34,204 nt of DNA, taken from NCBI GenBank assembly GCA_050305635.1, contig JBNLFS010000073.1, positions 1 through 34,204 on the forward strand, written 5' to 3'. Within the stretch, counting starts at the first letter, position 1. The number at the start of each line of letters is the position of its first letter. The DNA is from Thiodiazotropha sp050305635 (lineage in GTDB: Bacteria > Pseudomonadota > Gammaproteobacteria > Chromatiales > Chromatiaceae). The notes below the pieces were generated by a model that did no database searches, was not told the origin of the DNA, and worked only from the letters and a program-made list of their open reading frames with translations. The position numbers and the translations under genes are program-made. Below are positions 1 to 8,263 of this stretch, one piece after another.

Positions 1-15
1 CCCAGACCCACCCCA

Positions 16-336
16 TCAACGGTAACGCCGATCACGGTCGTGATGATCCCTGTCACGACCATGCCCCCGATCATGTCTCCGGTCCCAATCATGGTCGCGG
101 TAACGTCTGTTGTCGTGATGATGATGCCGGTCATCGCAACGCCGGTGATCTCTGCAACGATAGCCGTCACGATAATCGTCGCGATAGTCATAGTGCGGAT
201 AGTGGCTGTAGTGCAGATCCAGCAACAGGTTGTTGAGCCGCACATGCGGCAGTTCATGGGCCTGAGCCGGTACGGCCACGAAAAGAGAAGTGGAGAGCAG
301 GGTGCCCAGCAACAGGGTTTTCATCAGCGGTTTCAT
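16..336 (-). CDS. Secreted His/Asp/Arg-rich small protein
   Basis: The 106-residue product starts with a clear Sec signal peptide (basic MKPLMK, hydrophobic core, AQA at 24-26, likely cleavage before H27). The mature part is extremely polar: about 15 His, with Asp, Arg and Tyr in tandem DR/DH-type runs, a four-His stretch at 71-74 and two Cys (61, 67). A good Shine-Dalgarno sequence (AAAGGAGG) lies just upstream of the ATG on the minus strand, which supports the start and argues that this is a real gene. I recognise no named family. The composition suggests a disordered periplasmic or secreted protein that could bind divalent metal or a polyanion, but this is inference. It is not in an evident operon; the next gene upstream ends at 546 after a strong hairpin. 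Confidence 0.72.
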   Translation of the reverse strand: MKPLMKTLLLGTLLSTSLFVAVPAQAHELPHVRLNNLLLDLHYSHYPHYDYRDDYRDGYRCRDHRRCDDRHHHHDNRRYRDHDWDRRHDRGHGRDRDHHDRDRRYR

Positions 337-504
337 AGTGAACCTCCTTTTGGTTGATCCTGTGGGACAGCTTAGGGAGGTTTGGCTGAACGAACGCTGA
401 ATGAAATCGCTCCTTATGTCATGGGTACAATTTTACATTCCTCAGTCTTCCGGGCTTGTTCGTCACCCGCTTCGCGCATGCCGAAATGATGATGTCCGCT
501 GCAT

Positions 505-551
505 TATTAACCCGGCACCTGAACATGGCATATTTTGGTGCCGGGTTAATA
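505..551 (-). terminator. Perfect 15-bp hairpin at the end of the kinase/GGDEF gene
   Basis: TATTAACCCGGCACC at 505-519 is the exact reverse complement of 537-551, with a 17-nt loop. The TAA stop codon of the large gene (546-548) lies inside the stem. There is no long U tract on the minus strand, so the element is either a weak intrinsic terminator or a 3'-end stabilising structure. Confidence 0.55.
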
Positions 552-3500
552 AATCCCCTCAACGACCACTCGATTTCTTCCGCGTTCCTTCGCCCGGTAC
601 ATCGCCGTATCCGCCCTCTGCAGCAGATCGATCAGGGTATCCTGCTTTCGGCAACAGGCCACACCGAAACTCCCGGTATTGCCACCCACTTCGACGAAGA
701 TATGCTGTTCTAACCGGACTCTGATCTTCTCCGCCAGTTGCCGGGCCTGATCAAGATTGGTCTTTGGCGTCAGAATCAGGAACTCTTCACCACCCCAACG
801 GGCCACTACATCGCTGGCTCGGGAGGATTGGGTGAGAATTTTGGCCAGATCCCTTAGCACCAGATCACCGGTATGATGGCCATAGGTGTCATTGACCTGT
901 TTGAAATGGTCCAGATCCACCATGATCAGTGACAGCGGCGTGTTGTAGCGCAGACTCTGCTTCAACTCGTAGTCGAACAGCTCTTCAAACTTCATGCGGT
1001 TGTAGAGCTTGGTCAGCCGGTCCGTCGATGAGAGTTCCTGCAGCAGCTCCTTGTCTCGCTCCAATTTGGAGTTGGCCCGCTCCAGCTCAGCCTGGGTCTC
1101 CTGCAACCGTTCGTATGCCCTGGAGAGTTCGTCAACCTTCTCATTCAACTGCTCGGTCCGCTCCGCAACCCGTCCCTCGAGCCCGACGTAGAGTTTGGCG
1201 TTCTCGATCGACACCCCCATCTGGGAACTCAGCAGGTTGAGCAACTCCAGATGTTCCGGTGTGAAGGCGTCGCTGATCAGATTGTTTTCCAGATACAGCA
1301 CGGCGCTCAGCCGGCTGCGGTGTGATAGCGGCAGGCAGAGAATCGATTTCGGGCTATGTTCGAGCACATAGGGATCGGCGGTGAACATCCCCTCGCGGGC
1401 CGCGTCCTGCAACACCAACCGCTCTCCGGTTCTGGCGACATAGTGGACGATGGCGACGGAGAGATCGCTTCGCGCTTCCAGCCGCTGCGGTTCGAGTGTG
1501 TGGTTTTTCCGCGACGCCGAATCAGCCGCGACCGCGACGTCCAGACGGCCCTGATCGTCGGCGCTGATCAGAAAGCCTCGCTGGGCGCCGGCGTTCTCCA
1601 TCACCTGGGTCATCACCTTGTCGAGCAGTCGTTCGAGAACAATCTCTTCGGCGATGGTCTGCGACACCTTCAGCACCGAGGCCAGATCGAGGGTGTGCAT
1701 GGGATGTTCGCTGGAACGCATCGAGATGCCCGGGGACAGCGCGTTTCCGGGTTCCACCGCCCCCAACAGCTCGCCATACTTCTCTCTCAGCGCCACCACC
1801 TTGGTCTCGGCACCCCATCGGCCGTAGGCATGCAGCGCATCGCGCAGATAGACGCGCGCTATCTTCAGACGCCCCTTCTCCAGGTAGTAACGCCCGGCCA
1901 ACTCGCTGATCAGGGCCTCGTCATGGACATAGCCGTTTTCCGAGGCCAACACGATCGCCCGGTCGTAACATGACTCCACCTTGTCCGGCTCGGGCGACAA
2001 GCGTGAGCATTCCGCTTCCAGCAACAAATGCTTGTGAGCGTAATTCATGGGCGCGCTCTGTGCCCATCGCCTGAACTCGTCGCGACTGCTGTCGACTGCT
2101 TGCAGCAACTGTTCGCGACACTCCCCGTGGGTGTTCTCCGCCAGTGCAAGGCGGGTCAGGGAGGCGTAGAAGTGGCACAACGGCACATGGATGATGCCCA
2201 TGACACTGTGCAGATACTGTTCTGCCTTCTGCGCATGTTCCAACGCCTGGTCGTAAGCGCCGAACAGGTACTCGAGGATCAGTTTGTTGAAGTAGTAGAG
2301 GAAGCAGATGGTCTTATCGTTCTCTTCCTGAAACAGGTGGGCCATCGCCCTCTCGTCGAAAGCCTCACCGACGAGCTTGAGGGGATCCGCAGAACGACCC
2401 AGCAGATTGAGGACGGTCTGGTGAAAGATCTCCGTCCAGTGGAGCACCGCCTGTTGGTCCAGCCGGGCAATCGCCTTGCGGTAAGTGGTGAACTCCTTGT
2501 CGGTCTCCGGTAGGCGTCGCGCGCTGAACAGGGTGTGGTGGCAGTAGACATGCGCGCTCAGGGCGGTGAACAGCAGATCCCCCTGATCCAGTCCGCTGCG
2601 GTAGGCCTCGAGCAACGGATTTAATGTCTCTCTGAGCAGATGCTTCCAGTGATGCACAAAGAGATAGACGTTGAGATAGATCTTGGTCTTAAAGTTGTGC
2701 GCCTTGAGGCGTTTCATCAGATCGATGGCGAGCCGGCCGAAGGCGTCGCCGTCGTCATAGCGCCCTTCAGCGGCGCACAGGATCAGCGCGTAGACCGAAT
2801 AGGCGAAGGCCGAGTCCGCGGCATTGCCCAGGCTCAGGGAGAGCTCCACCTGCTTCAGCACCAGCAGGGTGAAAAGCTCCGGTGTGTAGTTGTACGCCGG
2901 GCTGGCCAGAGTGGTCAGGGTATCCATGACGACCAGGGCGCGGGGATTGGTCATTTTCGGCAGCTGGACCAGACTCTCGATACTGCGCTCGCCGAGAATT
3001 TCGCGGATATGGGCCAGACCCGCGCCGATGGCCTGGGGCTCGACCGGCTGGGCGAAGTGGATATCGAAGCTGTCGAGATAGGCCAGGCCGCTCTCCACCG
3101 CCTGCTTTAACTGATTGCGGGCGGTATTGGCCAGGATGCGTATGCGATAGACCTTGGCCTTGCGCAGACTGTCGTGGACGTTCGACAGCACCTGCCCGAT
3201 CAGCGTCTCCATCGCATCATAGCGCTGACACAGATAGGCCGCCTCGGCAGCCTCTTCATGCAGCGACAGGGTCAGCTCGGGGTGCCGGTTCCAGGCCTCG
3301 TCCGGCAACAAGGCGATACCCTGGGTCAGGTAACCGAACGCGACGCTGTTGGCAGCGGAACGTTTCGCCTTCTGGCCGGCCTGCAGGTTGAGACGAGCCA
3401 GGTGCGTCCGCTCCTGCAGATCTTCGATCAGGCGACTGCTGAGGTTGAGATGATTGGTCAGCGTGAAGATCTGCTCATCCTGCTGCTCCGGCGCGAGGCG

Positions 3501-5624
3501 TTGCAACAGCAGGCGACCGATGCGCCGGTGAACCGCTTCTTTCTCATTGTCATCGATCAACGAATAGGCCGCCTGCTGGATACGATCATGCAGAAAGCGG
3601 TAGCTCAGCTCCGCGGGACCGGTGGCCTCGTAGAGCAGGGGGCTCTCACCCAACGGATAGATCAAGCCGCTGCGCACCGCCGGCGACAGCAGCAACGCGC
3701 AGTCGGCAATTGTCTGTTCATGCACGATCGCCAGCGTTTTCAGGTCGAACCGTTCGCCGATTCCCGCGGCCAGCTTGAGGGCCGCCAGGGTAGGCTCGGG
3801 CAGGTGGCCGATCTTCTCCACCATCAGCTCCACCACCGAGTCGGCGATCTCCGCCCCGGCGATGCGTTCCGTCTCCCAGCGCCACTGGCCCAGTTCGGGA
3901 TCGAAATCGATGAAGCCCTCCGCATACAGGGCCTGGAGCAATTGAATCAGGAAGAAGGGGTTGCCCAGGGTCTTTTCCATGCAGATCCCGGCCAGCGCCT
4001 CGACCCGTTCCTCGTCTGTCTGCAGACTGTCCGCGATGATGGCCCTGACCTGCTTCAGCTTGAGGGGCTGCAGGGTGACTTCCGAGAGGGTGGCGCGGGT
4101 GTTCCGGATCTGCTCCAGGGTCAGACTCAGCGGGTGGGCGGCATCCACTTCGTTGTCCCGGTAGGTCCCCACGATCAGCAGGAAGCGGGTATCCCCGTCG
4201 CCCATGAAGCGTTCGAGCAACCGCAACGAAGCGCTGTCGGCCCACTGCAGGTCGTCCAGGAACAGGGTCAACGGGTGATCTGCGCTGCAAAAGGCGTGAA
4301 TGAAACGTTGAAACACCAGATTGAACCGATTTTGCGACTCCTGGGGAGGCAGCGATTGGATCTGGGATTGAGGGCCGATGATATGCGCCACCTCGGGAAT
4401 CACCGCCTCCACCACCTGCCCGTTGGGACCCAGCGCCTGCAACAGTCGCCTGCGCCACTGATGGATCTCCGATTCGCTCTCCGACAGCAGATGTCTGACC
4501 AGCTCCTTGAAGGCCTGGATAAAGGCATAGTATGGAATGCTGCGGTTGAGCGGATCGAATTTGCCCATGACGAAATGGCCCCGTTTAGCCACCACGGGTT
4601 TCTGCAGTTCGTGCACCAGGGTCGTTTTGCCCACACCGGAGTAGCCGCCGATCATCACCAGCTCTCCACTGCCCCGACTGATCCGTTCGAAGGCTTCGAG
4701 CAATACCTGAGTCTCCCGCTCCCTGCCGTAGAGCCGCTGGGAAACGGAGAAGGTGCTCGAAATGTCATGCTCGCCAGGGATGAAGGAGGCGTCGGTATCC
4801 CCGTTCTCCAACTGCCGCAGGCAGATTTCGAGATCCGTTCGTAAACCGTAGAGGCTCTGATAGCGCGCCTCGGCATCCTTTGCCAGTAGCTTCATGACCA
4901 CCGCAGACAAGGCAACGGGCAGTGTCGGGGCCAGCTCATGGGGCGCAACGGGCTGCCTGGCGATATGCGCATGCACCATCTCCATCGCGTCTTCCGCCTT
5001 GAACGGAAGCTGCCCGGTGAGCATCTCGAAGAGCGTCACCCCCAGTGAATAGAAATCACTGCGGTAATCCAGTTGGCGGTTGGTGCGGCCGGTCTGTTCC
5101 GGTGAGATGTAGGACAGGGTGCCCTCCATCACGTCCCGGTGCAGTTGCACGGCCCTTGCGGTCTGCGGTCCAGAGGTTAAACCCAGATCGATGAGTTTGA
5201 GCTGACCGGTGTGCCGGTTCCAGACGATGTTCGAGGGATTGATGTCCTTATGCACCCACCCCCCCGAATGGAGGCGCTCCAGCCCCTGGATAAGCTCGAG
5301 CACGACCCGTAGAGAGACCTCCGGGCGCAACCGTTCATTAGCAACAATGCGATCAAGCGATACACCGCCGAAGTCTTCACACACCAGGGCGGCGGATCCG
5401 CCCTGCTCCACCCAGTCGATGACCTTGACGATGTGTGCGTCATCAAACGATCTGAGGTTTTCATATTCCTGTCGGAGGCGTGCGATCTCGCCCTGGGTGG
5501 GGTATTCGCTACGCAGGATTTTCAGAATAACAGGACTACGGTCCTCCTGGCGGATTCCCCGATAGATGAGCGTCAGGGTGCCTTGATGGATCAATTCATC
5601 GAGAGTGTAGCCAGATATCGACAC
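546..5624 (-). CDS. Multidomain Ser/Thr kinase-like / AAA ATPase / GAF / GGDEF diguanylate cyclase
   Basis: This is a very large cytoplasmic signalling protein of about 1,692 residues; positions here count from the TTG at 5630. A protein-kinase fold spans 7-270: VILK Lys37, Glu55, catalytic loop HKDINPSN (Asp129, Asn134) and DLG (Asp148). The glycine-rich loop is degenerate. A predictor-like ATPase follows, with Walker A GYSGVGKT (Lys335) and Walker B LTLFLDD (459-460), then a long helical, probably TPR-like middle. A GAF domain lies at about 1315-1480, a coiled coil at 1482-1533, and a GGDEF domain at 1534-1694 with GGEEF at 1613-1617 and an intact RxxD inhibitory site (1604-1607). Family members with this kinase-ATPase-GAF order usually end in a histidine kinase; here the output is c-di-GMP synthesis. 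GTG at 5624 has AGGGG six bases upstream, so it is preferred to TTG at 5630. It lies 41 bp downstream of the small Cys protein gene and is probably co-transcribed with it. Confidence 0.93.
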   Translation of the reverse strand: MSISGYTLDELIHQGTLTLIYRGIRQEDRSPVILKILRSEYPTQGEIARLRQEYENLRSFDDAHIVKVIDWVEQGGSAALVCEDFGGVSLDRIVANERLRPEVSLRVVLELIQGLERLHSGGWVHKDINPSNIVWNRHTGQLKLIDLGLTSGPQTARAVQLHRDVMEGTLSYISPEQTGRTNRQLDYRSDFYSLGVTLFEMLTGQLPFKAEDAMEMVHAHIARQPVAPHELAPTLPVALSAVVMKLLAKDAEARYQSLYGLRTDLEICLRQLENGDTDASFIPGEHDISSTFSVSQRLYGRERETQVLLEAFERISRGSGELVMIGGYSGVGKTTLVHELQKPVVAKRGHFVMGKFDPLNRSIPYYAFIQAFKELVRHLLSESESEIHQWRRRLLQALGPNGQVVEAVIPEVAHIIGPQSQIQSLPPQESQNRFNLVFQRFIHAFCSADHPLTLFLDDLQWADSASLRLLERFMGDGDTRFLLIVGTYRDNEVDAAHPLSLTLEQIRNTRATLSEVTLQPLKLKQVRAIIADSLQTDEERVEALAGICMEKTLGNPFFLIQLLQALYAEGFIDFDPELGQWRWETERIAGAEIADSVVELMVEKIGHLPEPTLAALKLAAGIGERFDLKTLAIVHEQTIADCALLLSPAVRSGLIYPLGESPLLYEATGPAELSYRFLHDRIQQAAYSLIDDNEKEAVHRRIGRLLLQRLAPEQQDEQIFTLTNHLNLSSRLIEDLQERTHLARLNLQAGQKAKRSAANSVAFGYLTQGIALLPDEAWNRHPELTLSLHEEAAEAAYLCQRYDAMETLIGQVLSNVHDSLRKAKVYRIRILANTARNQLKQAVESGLAYLDSFDIHFAQPVEPQAIGAGLAHIREILGERSIESLVQLPKMTNPRALVVMDTLTTLASPAYNYTPELFTLLVLKQVELSLSLGNAADSAFAYSVYALILCAAEGRYDDGDAFGRLAIDLMKRLKAHNFKTKIYLNVYLFVHHWKHLLRETLNPLLEAYRSGLDQGDLLFTALSAHVYCHHTLFSARRLPETDKEFTTYRKAIARLDQQAVLHWTEIFHQTVLNLLGRSADPLKLVGEAFDERAMAHLFQEENDKTICFLYYFNKLILEYLFGAYDQALEHAQKAEQYLHSVMGIIHVPLCHFYASLTRLALAENTHGECREQLLQAVDSSRDEFRRWAQSAPMNYAHKHLLLEAECSRLSPEPDKVESCYDRAIVLASENGYVHDEALISELAGRYYLEKGRLKIARVYLRDALHAYGRWGAETKVVALREKYGELLGAVEPGNALSPGISMRSSEHPMHTLDLASVLKVSQTIAEEIVLERLLDKVMTQVMENAGAQRGFLISADDQGRLDVAVAADSASRKNHTLEPQRLEARSDLSVAIVHYVARTGERLVLQDAAREGMFTADPYVLEHSPKSILCLPLSHRSRLSAVLYLENNLISDAFTPEHLELLNLLSSQMGVSIENAKLYVGLEGRVAERTEQLNEKVDELSRAYERLQETQAELERANSKLERDKELLQELSSTDRLTKLYNRMKFEELFDYELKQSLRYNTPLSLIMVDLDHFKQVNDTYGHHTGDLVLRDLAKILTQSSRASDVVARWGGEEFLILTPKTNLDQARQLAEKIRVRLEQHIFVEVGGNTGSFGVACCRKQDTLIDLLQRADTAMYRAKERGRNRVVVEGIY

Positions 5625-5665
5625 ATGCAACCCCTGTAAGAGTTGAGGGGGCCGAAGCTTTTCGT

Positions 5666-5959
5666 CTATGAATAGTCCTTTATATTCATCCCGTTACGCT
5701 TCAGCACATCCGCAATCTTTCTGCCCTTTCCCGCCAGGCGCGAGAGATCAACGAATCCGGGTACCACGCCTTGATTCAGCTTCACTTCCCATTCGTCGAT
5801 TTCAGTTTCAAGATATATCAGCAATTTATTGGAACAACCTTGACAGGAATCACCGCAACGCTCCTCTTCACTCATATCGAATGGCAACACGGCACGGATC
5901 TGTTCGATCAGCCGGCGCATCGCGGTGACGGTATCGGGTTTTCGAGCGGACGACTTCAT
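5666..5959 (-). CDS. Small conserved-type protein with CX3CX2C motif
   Basis: This is a 97-residue soluble protein without signal peptide or membrane segment. Cys35, Cys39 and Cys42 form CX3CX2C just before an amphipathic helix (NKLLIYLETEIDEWEVKL), and the C-terminus is basic (GKGRKIADVLKRNG). From memory, similar short proteins of unknown function occur in many gammaproteobacteria; I cannot name a family. The cysteines could hold Zn or an Fe-S cluster, possibly with an outside ligand. The gene lies 41 bp upstream of the kinase/ATPase/GAF/GGDEF gene on the same strand, so the two are probably one transcription unit. The cysteine protein might be a regulator, substrate or sensor for it. The Shine-Dalgarno is weak; the ATG was chosen as the only sensible start. 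Confidence 0.75.
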   Translation of the reverse strand: MKSSARKPDTVTAMRRLIEQIRAVLPFDMSEEERCGDSCQGCSNKLLIYLETEIDEWEVKLNQGVVPGFVDLSRLAGKGRKIADVLKRNGMNIKDYS

Positions 5960-6231
5960 TGATATCAGGGTCCTGCCATCCTCGTGGGTTACACCGTCGA
6001 TTCAATCAAACCATTATCTCCGATCCATGTGGCAGTCACCAAACCGACCACTTTTCCACTCGCACCAAGCAACCTGCCGGATTTCGAATGATGTCCAATA
6101 CTTAAGGAAGATATTCCTCAGCTCAAGCCCTCCCAGCTTATACCACTGACGCTCTCATTGTGTAAAAATGACGATATCTTTACATTATTCTGACAGTCCG
6201 TTTCGCAACCGCCGAACCCTGAGGACTTCAC
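5960..6231. other. Divergent intergenic region between signalling unit and phosphate island
   Basis: These 272 bp separate the minus-strand cysteine-protein/kinase unit from the plus-strand phosphate genes, so promoters for both must lie here. I see no gene. An 11-bp periodic, Pho-box-like pattern lies at 6168-6196, listed separately. No convincing -35/-10 pair was identified by eye. Confidence 0.5.
6168..6196 (-). promoter_or_regulatory. Possible PhoB (Pho box-like) site upstream of the phosphate operon
   Basis: Three 7-mers repeat at exactly 11-bp steps: ATGACGA (6168-6174), TTTACAT (6179-6185) and CTGACAG (6190-6196). The reversed Pho-box half-site is ATGACAG, and the matches are about 5/7, 4/7 and 6/7. 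PhoB binds such direct repeats with 11-bp spacing. The orientation is reversed relative to the gene and the middle repeat is weak, so this is tentative. It lies 36 bp upstream of the DUF47 start codon. Confidence 0.3.
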
Positions 6232-6912
6232 ATGATTCCAAAAAATCCCATTGCCAGCCTGCTCGGGCTCTCCCCCTTCAAACCGCTTCAGGAACACATG
6301 GGGCTGATCAAGGCATGCATCGCCGAGATCCCGGGGCTGTTCGAGGCCCTGATCGCCGGTGACCCGGAGGGCGTCAAGGCCGCCAAGGAGAAGATCTTCG
6401 ATCTGGAACATCAGGCCGACGAGATCGAAAACAACATTCGCGCGCATCTGCCCAAGAGCCTGTTCATGCCCGTTGACCGGCGTGACCTGCTGGAGCTGCT
6501 GGAGATGCAGGACAGTATCGCCGATACCGCCCAGGATATCGCCGGACTGATGATGGAGCGGGACATGTCGGTACCCGAGGGCATGGCTGAACCGCTGATG
6601 GCCTTCGTCAACCGCTGTGTCGATACCTGCAACCAGGCTTCCACCATCATCGAGGAATTGGATGAACTGCTTGAGACGGGCTTCCGGGGCAACATGGCCA
6701 GCCGGGTGGAGGAGATGGTGGAGCAGCTTTCGATCATCGAGGATGAGACCGACGAGATGGGGATGACCCTGTCACGCAGTCTGTTTGCCCAGGAAGACAG
6801 CATGAAGCCGGTTTCGGTGATGTTCTGGTATCAGATGATCCAGTGGATTGGAGATCTCGCGGACTACGCGGAAAAGGTGGGGGACCGGATGCGGCTGCTG
6901 ATCGCACGCTGA
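6232..6912 (+). CDS. DUF47 / PhoU-like protein (TIGR00153-type), Pit partner
   Basis: The 226-residue all-helical cytoplasmic protein has the PhoU-like DUF47 pattern. Its N-terminal segment (NPIASLLGLSPFKPLQEHM) leads into acidic helical repeats such as FDLEHQADEIENNIRAHLPK near residues 60-80 and a second cluster IIEDETDEMG near 170. These acidic stretches match the metal-binding faces of PhoU-type folds. The family is usually encoded directly before a Pit phosphate transporter and is thought to control its activity; the Pit gene follows here after 54 bp. The ATG has a good GAGGA ribosome site. It is the first gene of a four-gene plus-strand unit. The length is normal for the family. Confidence 0.93.
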   Translation: MIPKNPIASLLGLSPFKPLQEHMGLIKACIAEIPGLFEALIAGDPEGVKAAKEKIFDLEHQADEIENNIRAHLPKSLFMPVDRRDLLELLEMQDSIADTAQDIAGLMMERDMSVPEGMAEPLMAFVNRCVDTCNQASTIIEELDELLETGFRGNMASRVEEMVEQLSIIEDETDEMGMTLSRSLFAQEDSMKPVSVMFWYQMIQWIGDLADYAEKVGDRMRLLIAR

Positions 6913-6966
6913 ACCCGGAGTTTTACACATCTTCCATCCATACAATTCAAATTAAGGGGTGTTTTC

Positions 6967-8232
6967 GTGACGATCATCAGCGAATGGGGAACCGTGTTTA
7001 TCGTCCTGGCCGTTATTTTCGGTCTGTATATGAGCTGGGGTATCGGCGCCAACGATGTGGCCAACGCCATGGGCACCTCGGTGGGCTCCGGCGCGATCAC
7101 CGTGAAGCAGGCGATCGTCATCGCCGCCGTTTTTGAGTTCGCAGGAGCCTTTCTCGCCGGCGGCTCGGTAACCAAGACCATTCGCAAGGGCATCATCGAC
7201 CCGAGCACGATCGCGGACTCCCCGGAACTGCTGATCTACGGCATGCTGGCCTCGTTGCTGGCGGCTGCGATCTGGCTGATGGTCGCCTCCCACCGGGGCT
7301 GGCCGGTCTCCACCACCCACTCCATCGTCGGGGCAATCGTCGGTTTCGCCGTCGCGGGTATTGGCATGGAGGCGGTACAATGGGGCCAGATCGGCAGCAT
7401 CGTCGCCAGTTGGATCGTCTCTCCCCTGGTTGGCGGTCTGATCTCACTGCTGCTGATGCTGAGTATCCGCCGCTTGATCCTGAATACCGACACCCCCTTC
7501 CGCAATGCCCAGCGTTGGGCGCCTTTCTATGTCTTCCTGGTGGGCTGGATCGTCTCCCTGGTCACCCTGTTCAAGGGGCTCAAGCACCTCAAGCTGGAAC
7601 TCTCCATGAGCGAAAGCCTGATCGTCTCGACCCTGATCGGCCTGGCTGTCGCGGGGATCGGCAAATACATGATCAACAAGGTGAAGATTGACGATGAGGC
7701 GGACCGGGACTTCCATTTCGCCAGCGTGGAGAAGGTGTTCACACCGCTGATGGTGTTCACGGCATGCGCCATGGCCTTCGCCCACGGCTCCAATGATGTG
7801 GCCAATGGCATCGGTCCGATGGCGGCGGTGCTGTCACTGGTCCACAGCGGCGGCGACATCGCCCAGAAATCCAGTCTGCCTGTCTGGGTCCTGCTGGTCG
7901 GTGGTGCGGGTATCGTGGTCGGTCTCGCCACCATGGGCTACCGGGTCATGCAGACCATCGGCACCCGGATCACCGAACTCACCCCGACCCGGGGCTACTG
8001 CGCCACCCTGGCGGCCGCCACCACCGTGGTGATCGCCTCGAAAACCGGTCTGCCGGTCTCCACCACCCAGATTGCGGTGGGCTGCGTCATGGGGGTGGGC
8101 CTGGCCCGGGGCCTGGGCGCCATCGATCTGCGGGTGGTGGGCGGCATCGTCGTCTCCTGGGCGGTGACCCTGCCGGCGGGGGGGATCCTGGCCGCCGTGT
8201 TTTTCTTCATTCTCAAGGCCATTTTCAGCTGA
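6967..8232 (+). CDS. Inorganic phosphate transporter, Pit family
   Basis: The 421-residue polytopic inner-membrane protein probably moves metal-phosphate with protons (low-affinity phosphate uptake). Both inverted family signatures are present: GANDVANAMGT at 27-37 and GSNDVANGIGP at 274-284. Duplicated STTHSI/STTQIA segments (115-120 and the matching C-terminal copy) reflect the internal two-fold repeat. The hydrophilic loop around 235-258 is typical. The start is GTG with AAGGGG nine bases upstream. The length and motifs argue for an intact protein. The gene follows the DUF47 gene and precedes the P-loop and phosphatase genes at short distance. Confidence 0.96.
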   Translation: MTIISEWGTVFIVLAVIFGLYMSWGIGANDVANAMGTSVGSGAITVKQAIVIAAVFEFAGAFLAGGSVTKTIRKGIIDPSTIADSPELLIYGMLASLLAAAIWLMVASHRGWPVSTTHSIVGAIVGFAVAGIGMEAVQWGQIGSIVASWIVSPLVGGLISLLLMLSIRRLILNTDTPFRNAQRWAPFYVFLVGWIVSLVTLFKGLKHLKLELSMSESLIVSTLIGLAVAGIGKYMINKVKIDDEADRDFHFASVEKVFTPLMVFTACAMAFAHGSNDVANGIGPMAAVLSLVHSGGDIAQKSSLPVWVLLVGGAGIVVGLATMGYRVMQTIGTRITELTPTRGYCATLAAATTVVIASKTGLPVSTTQIAVGCVMGVGLARGLGAIDLRVVGGIVVSWAVTLPAGGILAAVFFFILKAIFS

Positions 8233-8263
8233 GTTCACCGTTGAACCTCAACCGGCGGCGGCA

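Noticed and set aside
40..357. Val/Ile/Met-rich plus-strand frame opposite the His-rich gene
   Set aside because: Its composition is the exact antisense of His/Asp/Arg codons, and only the minus-strand frame has a signal peptide and ribosome site.
3174..4844. 556-codon plus-strand open frame opposite the kinase/ATPase gene
   Set aside because: The product is rich in Gln, Arg and Leu without motifs and mirrors the codon pattern of the clear minus-strand ATPase.
5666..5959. Radical SAM enzyme, from the CX3CX2C spacing
   Set aside because: At 97 residues the protein is far too short for a radical SAM barrel and lacks other family motifs.
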